Below, in pieces: positions 51,845 to 60,840 of a stretch of DNA of 64,000 nucleotides. The notes beneath the pieces were generated by a model. The model saw only the letters and a program-made list of their open reading frames with translations, had not been told where the DNA came from and did not search any database. Origin of the DNA: Micromonospora sp. HM5-17 (GTDB lineage: Bacteria > Actinomycetota > Actinomycetes > Mycobacteriales > Micromonosporaceae); contig NZ_RJWA01000006.1 in assembly GCF_003762835.1 (NCBI RefSeq), positions 310,001-374,000 of the forward strand. The letters run 5' to 3'. The position numbers and the translations under genes were made by a program. The stretch's first letter is position 1; every line of letters starts with the position of its first letter.

Positions 51845-53032
51845 TCAGGACGGCGGGGACCAGATGACCAGACCCAGGCACATCTCGTCGCTGGTCCCCT
51901 CGCCCCAGACGACGTACCGGGGTGGCAGGTCGCGCAGCTGGGGCAGACGCCGCCGCAGTGTGGCGTCGTGTGTACAGGTGACCCGGTAGACGTCGCCGGG
52001 TTTGACCGCGACCGGCTCCGGCAGCGGGTGGGTTCCCTGGTCGTCGAAGTTGTACACCGGGACGTCGAGCAGGGTCCGGGCGCCCGGGGTCCCCGGGTTG
52101 AGGTCGATCCGGATCGACCGGCCGAGCAGGTGCATGTGGCCGGCGAGGGCGTGCACCAGACCGGGCTGGGTGACCCGGTGGTCGCAGGACTGGGTGTTGC
52201 CCGGCACGGCTGGTTCGCCCCGGCGGCAGGCGGCGCCGATCTGCTCCGTCCGCCGGGCGGCGTCGGCGCCGAACCGCCGGGCCACGTCGCGGAGCGCGGC
52301 CGTCCGGTCGCACAGCTCGCCCTCCTCGCCCGGGGCGCAGGGCAGTTCGACCGGCGCCGGCAGCAGTGCGGTGACGAGCGGGTCCAGCGGGGTACGGCCG
52401 TCGGCGAGCCGCAACCGGATGCCGGACTGGTCGGTACCGACCGGCCGATTGCCGAGGGTCAGCAGGTTGTAGTGCACCTGCATCGCCAGCAGGCTGCCCG
52501 GCGGCATCGGGTAGCCCAGCCCGGGGGCGAGTAGCGTCTCGTTGACGCCGGGAGCCCAGTGCGCCACCCAGGCCGCCTGGCCGACCCCGGCGTCGCCGAA
52601 GCAGGTCCATCCGGGACCCGGCGACTCGGCGTCGAACCGGCGTACCGCCGCCACCTCGGACGGCTCGATCCGGAAGAAGATCGCGTGGTGCACGATCTCG
52701 ACGTTCTGCGGCAGGAACTGGCTACCGGTCAGGTACGCCGGACTGGTCAGCTCCGGATCGACCAGGAAACAGCGGTACTCGTCGGTGCCGCCGGCGGGGG
52801 GCGCCGGCCGGTACGGCTCGGGCATCGACAGGGTCAGGAACCGCTCCCCGTCCCGCAGCGGGGTGGGCGGAGGCGGGGTGGACCCACCGTGACGGCCGTG
52901 CGGACCGGACGCTGTCGGCGTCGGTGCCGCTGCCGGGTCCGGGTCGGCGGCGCAGGCGGTGGTCAGGAGGAGGGCAGCCAACAGGGCCGCCCCGGTGCGG
53001 ATTCGCCGTACGCGTCGGTGCACGTCATACAT
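51845..53032 (-). CDS. PHM/DBH-like copper monooxygenase lipoprotein
   Basis: The 395-residue protein has a lipoprotein signal with LTTAC (Cys27) and a Pro-rich spacer. Its core matches the two-domain copper type II monooxygenase fold. All six copper ligands of peptidylglycine alpha-hydroxylating monooxygenase have counterparts: His115-His116 (EIVHHAIFF) and His187 (MQVHYN) for one copper, and His299, His301 (AGHMHLLG) and Met384 (SDEMCLG) for the other. Bacterial members are not well characterised and the substrate is unknown. It should act outside the membrane. It is divergent from the YcnI-like gene. Confidence 0.85.
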   Translation of the reverse strand: MYDVHRRVRRIRTGAALLAALLLTTACAADPDPAAAPTPTASGPHGRHGGSTPPPPTPLRDGERFLTLSMPEPYRPAPPAGGTDEYRCFLVDPELTSPAYLTGSQFLPQNVEIVHHAIFFRIEPSEVAAVRRFDAESPGPGWTCFGDAGVGQAAWVAHWAPGVNETLLAPGLGYPMPPGSLLAMQVHYNLLTLGNRPVGTDQSGIRLRLADGRTPLDPLVTALLPAPVELPCAPGEEGELCDRTAALRDVARRFGADAARRTEQIGAACRRGEPAVPGNTQSCDHRVTQPGLVHALAGHMHLLGRSIRIDLNPGTPGARTLLDVPVYNFDDQGTHPLPEPVAVKPGDVYRVTCTHDATLRRRLPQLRDLPPRYVVWGEGTSDEMCLGLVIWSPPS

Positions 53033-53222
53033 AACGGTCAGACTGCGCCAGGGATCCGGCCACGACGACGCCTCCCAGAGGATTTATCAGGATGAGGACG
53101 TCGTCCGGAGCTGGCGGCACCGGTGGCGATCCGCCGGCTCCGCCGACGTTCCACGTTGAACCTTTTTCGGGCGGGAACCGAACTACCGGGCGACGACGGT
53201 CGGCGAAACGGAGGATGCTCAC

Positions 53223-53990
53223 GTGGGTCACAGGGTGGGGCGAATCGTCGGGATCCTGGCGGCAGCCCTCGTCGGCACGACGCTCGACACGACGCCCGCG
53301 ACCGCGGACGTGTCGGTGACCCCGACACAGGCGGTCCGCGGCGGCGCGGTGAAACTGACCTTCCAGGTCCCGGAGGACCGGGCGCCGGCGTACACCACCC
53401 AGATCGAGGTACGGCTCCCGGAGGCGACACCGGTCGCGGAGGCGTACCCGATGTCGGTGCCGGACTGGGCCCCGCGGATGACCATGCGCCGCCTCGCCCA
53501 GCCCCTCGACGGTCTTCACGGCGGCCGGATCACCGAGGTCGTCGCCGCGATCACCTGGACCCGGGCCGACGGCGCGCCCCGGTCGGGCCGCCCGGCCGAA
53601 CTGACCATCTCCCTCGGCCCGCTGCCCGAGGCCGACCGGATGGTCTTCGCGGTACGGCAGACGTACTCGGACGGGTTGGTGACGAACTGGGACGAGGTCG
53701 CGCCGCGGGAGGGCGGGTCCCCGCCGGCACGTCCCGCGCCGGTCCTCACGCTGCTGCCGGCCGCGACCGCGCCGTCGCCGTCCGGGGCCGGATCGGACAC
53801 CGGCACCGAGGCGCGGGAGGCGGGCCCGGCCGGTGACGGGTCCGGCGGATTCGGATCGCTGGCGGTCGGTTCGGCCGCCGGGCTGGTCGCCGCGGCGGCG
53901 CTCGGCGCCTGGCTGCTGCTGCGGCGACGGGACGACGCCCGCCCCGACCGCGACCGTCGCCCGGGACGGGCGTGGCGGCTGCGGGAGTGA
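53223..53990 (+). CDS. YcnI-like (DUF1775) membrane-anchored protein, copper-ligand His missing
   Basis: The 255-residue protein has a signal peptide ending near TPATA, a DUF1775 domain (residues ~29-150), a Ser/Gly/Pro linker and a C-terminal membrane helix (VGSAAGLVAAAALGAWLLLRRR). In YcnI the mature protein starts with His, which binds copper with a Trp. Here the start is Ala-Asp-Val-Ser-Val, so the His is replaced by Asp, while a Trp in LVTNWDEV remains. Copper binding may be lost or changed. The GTG start has GGAGG 8 nt upstream. It is divergent from the copper monooxygenase. Confidence 0.75.
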   Translation: MGHRVGRIVGILAAALVGTTLDTTPATADVSVTPTQAVRGGAVKLTFQVPEDRAPAYTTQIEVRLPEATPVAEAYPMSVPDWAPRMTMRRLAQPLDGLHGGRITEVVAAITWTRADGAPRSGRPAELTISLGPLPEADRMVFAVRQTYSDGLVTNWDEVAPREGGSPPARPAPVLTLLPAATAPSPSGAGSDTGTEAREAGPAGDGSGGFGSLAVGSAAGLVAAAALGAWLLLRRRDDARPDRDRRPGRAWRLRE

Positions 53991-54069
53991 CCACTCCCCG
54001 CCGGCCGACCCGCCCTGGGCTCCGGCGCGGGCCGTCAGCCTCCGGCGCCGGCCGTCCCCTGCCGGGCGG

Positions 54070-54567
54070 TCATTCCCCGACGTCGGTCGTCCCGGCGGGT
54101 TCGGTCTCGCCCGGACGCAGCACCGCCTCGGGGCGACACAGCACCGTCACCCGGTAGGAGAGGCCCAGATTGGAGAAGATCGTGCCCCGCAACCCGAGGC
54201 AGAGGCCGACCCCCGGCTCCCCCTCCGGGTGCTCGAAGAACTCGACCACCGGCTCGGCGAGGGCGCCGACCAGCCCCTGGGTCCGCATCGCCGTCGTCGC
54301 CACCTGGAGCAGCCCGGCGCTGACCTGCACCTCGACGTCGTCGAGGGCGTCCAGGTCGTACCAGTGGGTGTCCGGCAGGAAGAGCCGCGACTCCACCTCC
54401 CGCTTCCGGTAGTCCGGTCCGAGCTGGCCGCTCTCCTGGTCGGGGCGGTCGCCGATCCAGGCGATCCCGGCATAGTCGGTGCGGAGCCGCCGGACGTCGG
54501 CGGGGAAGCCCGTGACGATCGTGTCGAGGCGCGGCTGGGCGACGAGGTGCACGTCTGCGTCGGTCAC
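54070..54567 (-). CDS. Hypothetical protein (165 aa)
   Basis: The 165-residue soluble protein is not recognised. It contains the segment DVRRLRTDYAGIAWIGDRPDQESGQL, and later VEFFEHPEGEPGVGLCLGLRGTIFSNLGLSYRVTVL. The GTG at 54567 is supported by a TAATGT element (54575-54580) 7 nt before it, which fits a leaderless transcript; an upstream extension to 54627 has no ribosome binding site. No signal peptide or membrane helix is visible. Confidence 0.6.
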   Translation of the reverse strand: MTDADVHLVAQPRLDTIVTGFPADVRRLRTDYAGIAWIGDRPDQESGQLGPDYRKREVESRLFLPDTHWYDLDALDDVEVQVSAGLLQVATTAMRTQGLVGALAEPVVEFFEHPEGEPGVGLCLGLRGTIFSNLGLSYRVTVLCRPEAVLRPGETEPAGTTDVGE

Positions 54568-54828
54568 CCGCGGCACATTAGCACCGCGACGACGGCACCG
54601 GTCCCGACCACCCGGGATGACCAGCACTCCCTCCGACCGGCGTGCCGGGGTACGCCCACCGGGCCCCCGCGGATCGACGCCGGCGGCTACCCTGGGGTCC
54701 CCGCTGGACGGACCTCCGCCGTCGCCGGAGAATGCATCGAGCGACGACGGTGACTGTCACAACGGGCACGGTTCGTCACCCGGGCCACTCCGGGTGACCC
54801 AGTGAGCGAGCGCTGATCGGGGACGCAG

Positions 54829-56424
54829 ATGGGCATCATGGGGCAGCTGCAGCGAGCGCACGCGCAGCAGGTGCACGCCGAGCAGCGTGCCCAGGCCACA
54901 CTGTATCGGCAGCATCAGCAGATGCTCTGGGAGGCCGAGCACGCCCGGCGGGTCGCGGAACGCGCGGCCGAGGAGGACGCGCGGGAGCGCCGGCGGCTGT
55001 ACGTTGAGGCCCGGGCGAAGCGGGTGGCGGCGGCGAACGCCGACCTCCGGTCCCGATTGGACGAACTCGACAACCTGCTGCACACCACGCTCGCCATCGA
55101 CGACCACATCGACCTGGAGCGGCTCAAGAAGACGCCGACCTATCCCCCGTTCGAGCCGGGTGAGCTCGGCGTGCCGCTGAAGGCCCCGGACTGGCGGCGG
55201 TTCGCCCCGCCGACGCCGCACGCGCTGGACAAGATGTTCGGCGGCGAGTCACGGTACCAGCGGCTGCTGGCCGAGGCCGAGCAGGCGTTCGAGAAGGCGA
55301 AGGCGAAGCACGCGGCCGCCGAGGCGGCTCGGCAGCAGCGTCTCGCCGAGGCGCGGCGGGCGTACGAGCAGCAGCGGCGGCAGATCGATGCGGAGGTCGC
55401 CGCCCACAACGAGGAGATCGACCGGTTCGGGGCGGCGTTGGCCGCCGCCGAGCCCAACGCGGTCGTCGCGTACTTCGGCCTGGTCCTCGGCAACTCGGTC
55501 TACCCGGAGGACTTCCCCCAGCGGTACCGCCTCGCCTACGTCCCCGACTCCCGGCTGATCGTCGTGGAGTACCTCCTCCCCACGGTCGCGGTCATTCCGC
55601 GGATCCGCGAGTATCGCTACGACCGGGCCCGCGACGAGGTGCTCACGGTCACCCGTCCCACCGACGAGATCCACCGCCGGTACGCCGAGGTGATCGCCCA
55701 GATCTCGCTCCGGACCGTGCACGAGCTGTTCGAGGCCGACCGGACCCGGCTGGTGGAGACGATCGTCTTCAACGGCATCGTCGAGACGATCCATCCGGGC
55801 ACCGGTCAGCCGGTGCGTCCCTGCCTGGTGACGCTCCGGACCGAGCGAAAGACGTTCACCGCGATCAACCTCGCCAACGTCGACCCGTCGGCCTGCCTGC
55901 GCCACCTGCGGGCCACCGTCTCGTCCCGTCCCGAGGAGCTGGTGCCGGTCCGGCCGGTGCTGGAGTTCGACGTGGTCGACAAGCGCTTCGTCGACGAGGT
56001 CGACGTCCTGGCCGACCTGGACCAGCGGCCGAACCTGCTCGCCCTCAGCACCGCGGAGTTCGAGGGCGTGATCCGGGACCTCTTCGCCAAGCTGGGTCTG
56101 GAGACCAAGACGACCCGGGCCGCGCCGGACGGCGGCGTCGACTGCGTGGCGTTCGACCCCCGGCCGCTCTTCGGTGGCAAGGTGGTCATCCAGGCCCGGC
56201 GACACCGGGGCACCATGGACGTCTCCGCGGTACGGGACCTCTTCGGCACCGTCCTCGACGAGGGCGCGACCAAGGGAATCCTCGTCACCACCAGCAGCTA
56301 CGGCCCGGACTCGGTCGAGTTCGCCTCGGGCAAGCCGCTGGAGCTGATCGACGGCTCCCAGCTGCTCCACCTGTTGGCCGAGCACGCCGACGTTCGGGCG
56401 CGGATCGATCCGAGCGGGAGCTGA
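54829..56424 (+). CDS. Mrr-like restriction endonuclease domain protein with long coiled coil
   Basis: The 531-residue protein starts with a charged, Gln-rich helical region (residues ~1-80) and a second coiled coil (about 143-200, rich in Glu, Ala, Lys and Arg), then a middle beta-rich region. The C-terminal ~120 residues match the Mrr-type PD-(D/E)xK fold: EFEGVIRDLFAKLGLETKTTRAAPDGGVDCVAFD, GGKVVIQARRHRG, TKGILVTTSSYGPDSVEFA. The usual Q-x-K of the active site reads Q-A-R, so the catalytic Lys is an Arg. It may be a weak or inactive nuclease, or a DNA-sensing component. No methylase is adjacent. Confidence 0.78.
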   Translation: MGIMGQLQRAHAQQVHAEQRAQATLYRQHQQMLWEAEHARRVAERAAEEDARERRRLYVEARAKRVAAANADLRSRLDELDNLLHTTLAIDDHIDLERLKKTPTYPPFEPGELGVPLKAPDWRRFAPPTPHALDKMFGGESRYQRLLAEAEQAFEKAKAKHAAAEAARQQRLAEARRAYEQQRRQIDAEVAAHNEEIDRFGAALAAAEPNAVVAYFGLVLGNSVYPEDFPQRYRLAYVPDSRLIVVEYLLPTVAVIPRIREYRYDRARDEVLTVTRPTDEIHRRYAEVIAQISLRTVHELFEADRTRLVETIVFNGIVETIHPGTGQPVRPCLVTLRTERKTFTAINLANVDPSACLRHLRATVSSRPEELVPVRPVLEFDVVDKRFVDEVDVLADLDQRPNLLALSTAEFEGVIRDLFAKLGLETKTTRAAPDGGVDCVAFDPRPLFGGKVVIQARRHRGTMDVSAVRDLFGTVLDEGATKGILVTTSSYGPDSVEFASGKPLELIDGSQLLHLLAEHADVRARIDPSGS

Positions 56425-56433
56425 CGGTTCCGG

Positions 56434-56835
56434 TCAGCCCGGATCGGTGCCGTGCCGGCGGTCGTACGCCTCCCGGGCGGCGGCGATCGCCGCTCGGTGG
56501 CGTTCGGCCCAGCCGGTGAGGGTCACCAGCGCCTCGTAGAGTTCCCGGGCCATCTCGGTGGCGGCGTACTCGACCCGGGGCGGCACCGTGGGATAGACGG
56601 TACGGGTCAGCAGCCCGTCCCGCTCCAGGTTGCGCAGCGTCAGGGTGAGCATCCGACGGCTGATCCCCGCAACGGCCCGTTCCAGCTCGGTGAAGCGGAC
56701 CGGCCGCCGGCTCGCCTCGATGATGATGGCGATACTCCACTTGCCGCCGATCCGGTCGAGCACCTCGCGCGCCGTGCAGGCGCCGATCATCCCGGACTCC
56801 GCCTGCGCCGACACCTCGCCGTGTCGGTCGGACAT
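56434..56835 (-). CDS. HxlR-family winged-helix regulator
   Basis: The 133-residue protein has the HxlR pattern: a Cys near the start (MIGACTAREVLDRIGGKWSIAIII), then RFTELERAVAGISRRMLTLTLRNLERDGLLTRTVYPTVPPRVEYAATEMARELY. This is the winged helix. Cys20 could sense redox or electrophiles as in several HxlR regulators; this is inference. The ATG at 56835 has GAGGAGG 8 nt upstream. It is divergent from the acetate kinase gene and may regulate it. Confidence 0.9.
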   Translation of the reverse strand: MSDRHGEVSAQAESGMIGACTAREVLDRIGGKWSIAIIIEASRRPVRFTELERAVAGISRRMLTLTLRNLERDGLLTRTVYPTVPPRVEYAATEMARELYEALVTLTGWAERHRAAIAAAREAYDRRHGTDPG

Positions 56836-57096
56836 CGGGGCTGCCTCCTCGTCGCGGGCCACGGGGCCGGGTCCGGTGCCGACCCGGCGGCGTCGCCGGT
56901 CACACATCGTAACCCGGCGCCGGTCCACCGACCGCGGCGGTCGCCGGTCGGGTCGCCGCGCCCGATCCGGTCCCGAGACCGGGCGAGGAGTGAAGCGGAG
57001 AGATCGGCGGTGCCCCGGAGATGCCGGGGTGAGGAGTGAACCGGGGGTGTCGGGGTAAGGCCGTCAACCGGACCGGGTCGGCGCGGAGGGGGCGAG

Positions 57097-58254
57097 ATGT
57101 CGGCCACGACGAGGAACCAGCCCGCCGGGCGAGGACCGACATCCCGGACGGTGTTGGCCGTCAACGCGGGCTCCTCCAGCATCCGGCTCAACTACGTCCG
57201 GGACGGTCACCTCCTCGACGGGGCCGACCGGGCGGAGCCGCCCGGCTCGGCGGGGGCGGCGCGGTTCGTCCGGGACGTCATCGCGGCCCACGACCCGCCG
57301 GACGCGGTCGGGCACCGGCTGGTGCACGGCGGTGACCTGGTCCGGGCCCCAACCCGGGTCGACGACGCGATCCGCGCCCGGCTGGACGAGCTGGCGACGC
57401 TGGCGCCGCTGCATCTCCCGCCCGCCCTGCAGTTGCTCGACCAGGTCCGGGAGCAGCTCCCCGACGTACCGCACGTGCTCTGCCCGGACACCGCCTTCCA
57501 CGCGGAGCTGCCGGAGGCCGCCGCCACCTACCCGCTGCCACTGGAGTGGCGGCAGCGGTGGGGGCTCCGCCGGTACGGCTTCCACGGCCTGTCGTACGCG
57601 TACGCGCTGCGCCGTACCGCCGACCTGCTCGGCCGGCCGGTGGACGACCTCCAGATCCTCCTGGCCCACCTCGGCGGCGGGGCGTCGGTCTGCGCCGTCC
57701 GGAACGGACGCAGCGTCGACACCTCGATGGGGTTCACCCCGCTGGACGGGGTACCGATGTCGAAGCGGTCCGGCGCCGTCGACCCCGGCATGCTGCTCTG
57801 GCTCCTGGAGGATGACCGGCTCAGCCTGGCCGAACTCACCGAGGGGCTCAACCGCCGGGCGGGGCTGCTCGGACTGTCCGGCGGCCGGTCGGACGACACC
57901 CGCGACCTGGTCGCCGCGGCGTCCACCGACCGGGCCGCAGCCCTGGCGCTCGCCGTCTACGCCCACCGGGTACGCCGAGAACTGGCCGCCGCCGCGACCA
58001 GCCTGGACCGACTGGACGCGCTGGTCTTCACCGGCGAGATCGGCTGGGACCAGCCGGAGGTACGGCACGACGTCTGCGCCGGGCTTCGGCTGCTCGGCGT
58101 CGAGCCGCCCCGAGGGGGCAACCCGGACGCCGACGCGGTGGTATCCGCTCCGGGTGCCGCGGTGCCGGTGCTCGTCGTCGAGTCCCGGGAGGACCTGGAG
58201 GTGGCGGCGGAGACGCTGGCGGTGCTGGGCTGGGTCGGACCGGCGCGGGGCTAA
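57097..58254 (+). CDS. ackA: Acetate kinase-like enzyme (AckA family)
   Basis: The 385-residue protein phosphorylates acetate or another short-chain acid with ATP. Conserved parts are VNAGSSSIR, HRLVHGG with the substrate Arg, DTAFH with the catalytic Asp, RYGFHG, SKRSGAVDPG with the second Arg, and VVESREDL with the metal-binding Glu. Unusual points are Arg in NAGSSSIR instead of Lys and GEIGWD for the usual GENS-type segment. No phosphotransacetylase or phosphoketolase is adjacent. The ATG has GAGGGGGCGAG upstream. Confidence 0.88.
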   Translation: MSATTRNQPAGRGPTSRTVLAVNAGSSSIRLNYVRDGHLLDGADRAEPPGSAGAARFVRDVIAAHDPPDAVGHRLVHGGDLVRAPTRVDDAIRARLDELATLAPLHLPPALQLLDQVREQLPDVPHVLCPDTAFHAELPEAAATYPLPLEWRQRWGLRRYGFHGLSYAYALRRTADLLGRPVDDLQILLAHLGGGASVCAVRNGRSVDTSMGFTPLDGVPMSKRSGAVDPGMLLWLLEDDRLSLAELTEGLNRRAGLLGLSGGRSDDTRDLVAAASTDRAAALALAVYAHRVRRELAAAATSLDRLDALVFTGEIGWDQPEVRHDVCAGLRLLGVEPPRGGNPDADAVVSAPGAAVPVLVVESREDLEVAAETLAVLGWVGPARG

Positions 58255-58283
58255 GCGGACGCGTTCCCACGTCGCCGGCGTGC

Positions 58284-58451
58284 TCAGGCCATCAGGCTGG
58301 TGAGGAAGTCGCCGATCCCCTGGGCGATGGCCATCAGGACGCTGCCGATGGTCTCGACCATGTCGGCGGCGCCGTCCGGCCGGAAAGCGATGAAGAAGAT
58401 CAGGAACCCGACGAAGAGCCAGGTCAGGATCTTCTTGGCAAGAACCGGCAT
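58284..58451 (-). CDS. Small membrane protein (55 aa)
   Basis: The 55-residue ORF has GGAGGAAAG directly before its ATG and encodes a basic start (MPVLAKK), one hydrophobic helix (ILTWLFVGFLIFFIAF) and an amphipathic second half (MVETIGSVLMAIAQGIGDFLTSLMA). Similar short proteins are common in actinomycetes, but I do not know a function. It converges with ackA. The good ribosome binding site and protein-like composition support it as real. Confidence 0.7.
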   Translation of the reverse strand: MPVLAKKILTWLFVGFLIFFIAFRPDGAADMVETIGSVLMAIAQGIGDFLTSLMA

Positions 58452-58989
58452 CTTTCCTCCGCTGGGGCTTCCCCCGTCTCGTCCGACCGGGTCCTCGGTG
58501 TTACGAGCGCTGGCGTCACGGCGGGTACCGCCTGTCCTCGGTCGACCACCCCACCCGCCCGGTCCCGGCGGGTCGACGATCGTGTGCTCCGCTTCCCCGG
58601 CCCGACCGGCGCGCAAACGGCCGCTGCCGCGTCGTTCCCCGGTGCCGGCGATATCGGGTTGCCGACCCGGTCGGCGTCGGTCCCCGGCGCGCCCGCCGCG
58701 CCGTTCGCCCGGTCTGGACCATCCGATCCGCAGGGGCAACCCGTACGGTAGCGGCGCCACTGCTCCTTATGTCCGGATATCGCGGGAGCTGTCGTTCCTG
58801 GCCGCCTCCGGTACGCCGAAGCAGCACCGGCTCACCCGGGTGCACCGCATCGCCTCGGCGGCCGGACCCCGGCCTCGCCTCCGCTCACCACCGACGACCG
58901 CGGCACGCCGCCCGCCACACAGCCGGGGCACGCGCCAGCCGACCCGGAGGGTAGGTTAGCCTACCCTTCATATCGGGGGGAGGACGCGC
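58452..58989. other. 538-nt interval upstream of the iron-regulated ABC operon
   Basis: No supported gene lies here. The interval is the divergent upstream region of the small membrane protein and the ABC half-transporter gene. Its right end carries the iron box at 58948-58967 and the ribosome binding site of the transporter gene. The rest is GC-rich, without clear repeats. Confidence 0.5.
58948..58967 (+). promoter_or_regulatory. Iron box (IdeR/DmdR/DtxR-type operator)
   Basis: AGGGTAGGTTAGCCTACCCT is an 8-4-8 inverted repeat that matches the DtxR/IdeR pattern TTAGGTTAGCCTAACCTAA in its central GGTTAGCCTA. It lies 22 nt before the GTG of the first ABC half-transporter, where it would cover the promoter. 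Fe2+-loaded IdeR/DmdR should repress the operon in iron-rich conditions. Confidence 0.85.
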
Positions 58990-60840
58990 GTGCGGAGCGA
59001 CACGGCCTCGGCGCGTACCGTGCTGGCCGGTGCCGTCACCGGTCAGGCCCGGTACGTCGCCCTCAGCGCAGTGCTCAGCGTCGGCCACCAGGCCGGCGAG
59101 GCACTGGTGCCGGTCCTGATCGGGGTCGTCATCGACCGGGCCGTCGGGACGGGCGGGCTCCTCGACCTGGTCCTCTGGATCGGCGTGCTCGCCCTGACGT
59201 TCGCGGCCCTCTCCACGAGCTTCCGGTTCGGTGCCCGCACCGCGGAACGGGCCGTCGCGCAGGCCGCGCACCGGCTCCGGGTCGCGATCACCCGGCGGGT
59301 GCTGGATCACCGGGGCGGGCTGACCGCCACACACCTGCCCGGCACGCTGGCGTCGATCGCCACCAGTGACGCGGAGCGGGTCGGCATGGTCAACCTGGCT
59401 CTCGCCACCGGCATCGGCGGCCTGGCCGGGCTGGTCGTCGGCAGCGTGGCGCTGATGGTCGTCTCCGTCCCGCTGGGCCTCCTGGTGCTGGTCGGCGCGC
59501 CGCTGCTGCTGTGGCTCGCGCGGCTGCTCGCCCGGCCGCTGGAACGGCGCAGCCACGCCGAACAGGAGCACGCCGCGTACGCCTCCGGACTGGCCGCCGA
59601 CCTGGTCGCCGGGCTGCGGGTGCTCAAGGGACTGGGCGCCGCCCCGGCGGCGGCCCGGCGGTACCGCCGGGCCAGCCGGGACTCCCTCGCCGCCACCGTC
59701 CGGGCCGCCCGGGCCCGCGCCTGGCACGACGGCATCCTGCTCACCGTCACCGGGCTCTTCGTCGCGGCGGTCGGCCTGGTCGGCGGTCGGCTCGCGACGC
59801 AGGGCGCGATCACCGTCGGGCAACTCGTCGCCGCCGTCGGTCTGGCCCTCTTCCTCCTCGGCCCGCTCTCCCTCGTGAGCTGGGTCAACGGCGAGTTCGC
59901 CCAGGGGCGGGCCTCCGCCGCCCGGATCGCCGCCGTGCTCGGCGCCCCACCCGGCACGCCGGACGGCACCGCGGCGCCGGCGGAGCCGGTACGCGGCCGG
60001 ATCGACCTGCGCGACGTCTACTCCGGCACCCTGCGCGGCATCGACCTGTGCGTCGAGCCGGGAGCGCTTGTCGGGATCGTGGCCACCGACCCGGCCGTCG
60101 CCGACGACCTGCTCCGCTGCCTGTCGCGGGAGACCGATCCGGAGCGGGGCAGCGTCGAACTGGACGGCGTACCGCTGCGTACGCTGGACCCGGCGGAGCT
60201 GCGCCGCGTGCTCCTCGTCGCGCCACACCAGGCGGACCTGTTCGAGGGGACCCTGCTCGACAACGTGGCCGCGCCGGTCGTCGCCGTCGCCGCCCGGGCC
60301 TCCGACCCGGGGCCGCACGAGGGCTCCCCATCCGCCGGGCCGGACAGGGAGCCGCACGAGGGCTCCCCATCCGCCGGGCCGGACAGGGAGCCGCACGAGG
60401 GCGCTGCATCCGCCGGGCCGGACGGCGTGGACCCGCTCGCTGTTCCGGCCGTCCGGCAGGCCATCGCCGCCGCGGACGTGACCGAGGTGGCCCGGGCCCT
60501 GCCGGACGGCCTCCGCACCCGGCTCACCGAACGGGGCCGGTCCCTCTCCGGCGGGCAGCGGCAACGGGTGGCGCTGGCCCGGGCACTCGCCGCCGAGACG
60601 CCCGTTCTGGTGCTGCACGATCCGACCACCGCGGTCGACGCCGTCACCGAGGCCCGGATCGCCGAGGGCGTGCGGGCGCTGCGACACGGCCGGACGACCC
60701 TGCTGGTCACCACGAGTCCAGCCCTGCTCGCCGGCACCGACCGGGTGGTCCTCCTCGACGGCGGGGCGGTCCGCACCGAGGGGCGCCATTCCGACCTGGT
60801 CCGGGAGGAGCCCCGCTACCGGGCGGCGGTGCTGGGGTGA
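58990..60840 (+). CDS. ABC half-transporter with degenerate Walker sites (siderophore-type)
   Basis: The 616-residue protein has an N-terminal six-helix exporter-type membrane domain and a C-terminal ATPase domain. Walker A is lost (GIVATDPAVADDLL, no Gly-Lys-Ser/Thr), the Walker B Glu is Pro (LVLHDPTTAVD), and the H-loop His is Ser (VTTSPALL), but the signature LSGGQRQRVALARAL is perfect. It cannot bind ATP normally itself but can complete the site of its partner. A tandem-repeat insertion lies in the ATPase domain (about residues 440-478). The GTG has GGGGGGAGG 6 nt upstream, directly after an iron box. It is probably involved in siderophore export or import. Confidence 0.88.
   Translation: MRSDTASARTVLAGAVTGQARYVALSAVLSVGHQAGEALVPVLIGVVIDRAVGTGGLLDLVLWIGVLALTFAALSTSFRFGARTAERAVAQAAHRLRVAITRRVLDHRGGLTATHLPGTLASIATSDAERVGMVNLALATGIGGLAGLVVGSVALMVVSVPLGLLVLVGAPLLLWLARLLARPLERRSHAEQEHAAYASGLAADLVAGLRVLKGLGAAPAAARRYRRASRDSLAATVRAARARAWHDGILLTVTGLFVAAVGLVGGRLATQGAITVGQLVAAVGLALFLLGPLSLVSWVNGEFAQGRASAARIAAVLGAPPGTPDGTAAPAEPVRGRIDLRDVYSGTLRGIDLCVEPGALVGIVATDPAVADDLLRCLSRETDPERGSVELDGVPLRTLDPAELRRVLLVAPHQADLFEGTLLDNVAAPVVAVAARASDPGPHEGSPSAGPDREPHEGSPSAGPDREPHEGAASAGPDGVDPLAVPAVRQAIAAADVTEVARALPDGLRTRLTERGRSLSGGQRQRVALARALAAETPVLVLHDPTTAVDAVTEARIAEGVRALRHGRTTLLVTTSPALLAGTDRVVLLDGGAVRTEGRHSDLVREEPRYRAAVLG
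60313..60423 (+). repeat. 39-bp in-frame tandem repeat (about 2.8 copies)
   Basis: Units start at 60313, 60352 and 60391; the first two are identical and the third diverges in the middle (GAA for GSP). Each encodes 13 residues, PHEGSPSAGPDRE. The unit length is a multiple of three, so copy-number changes keep the frame. It sits between the Q-loop and signature regions of the degenerate ATPase domain. Confidence 0.9.
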
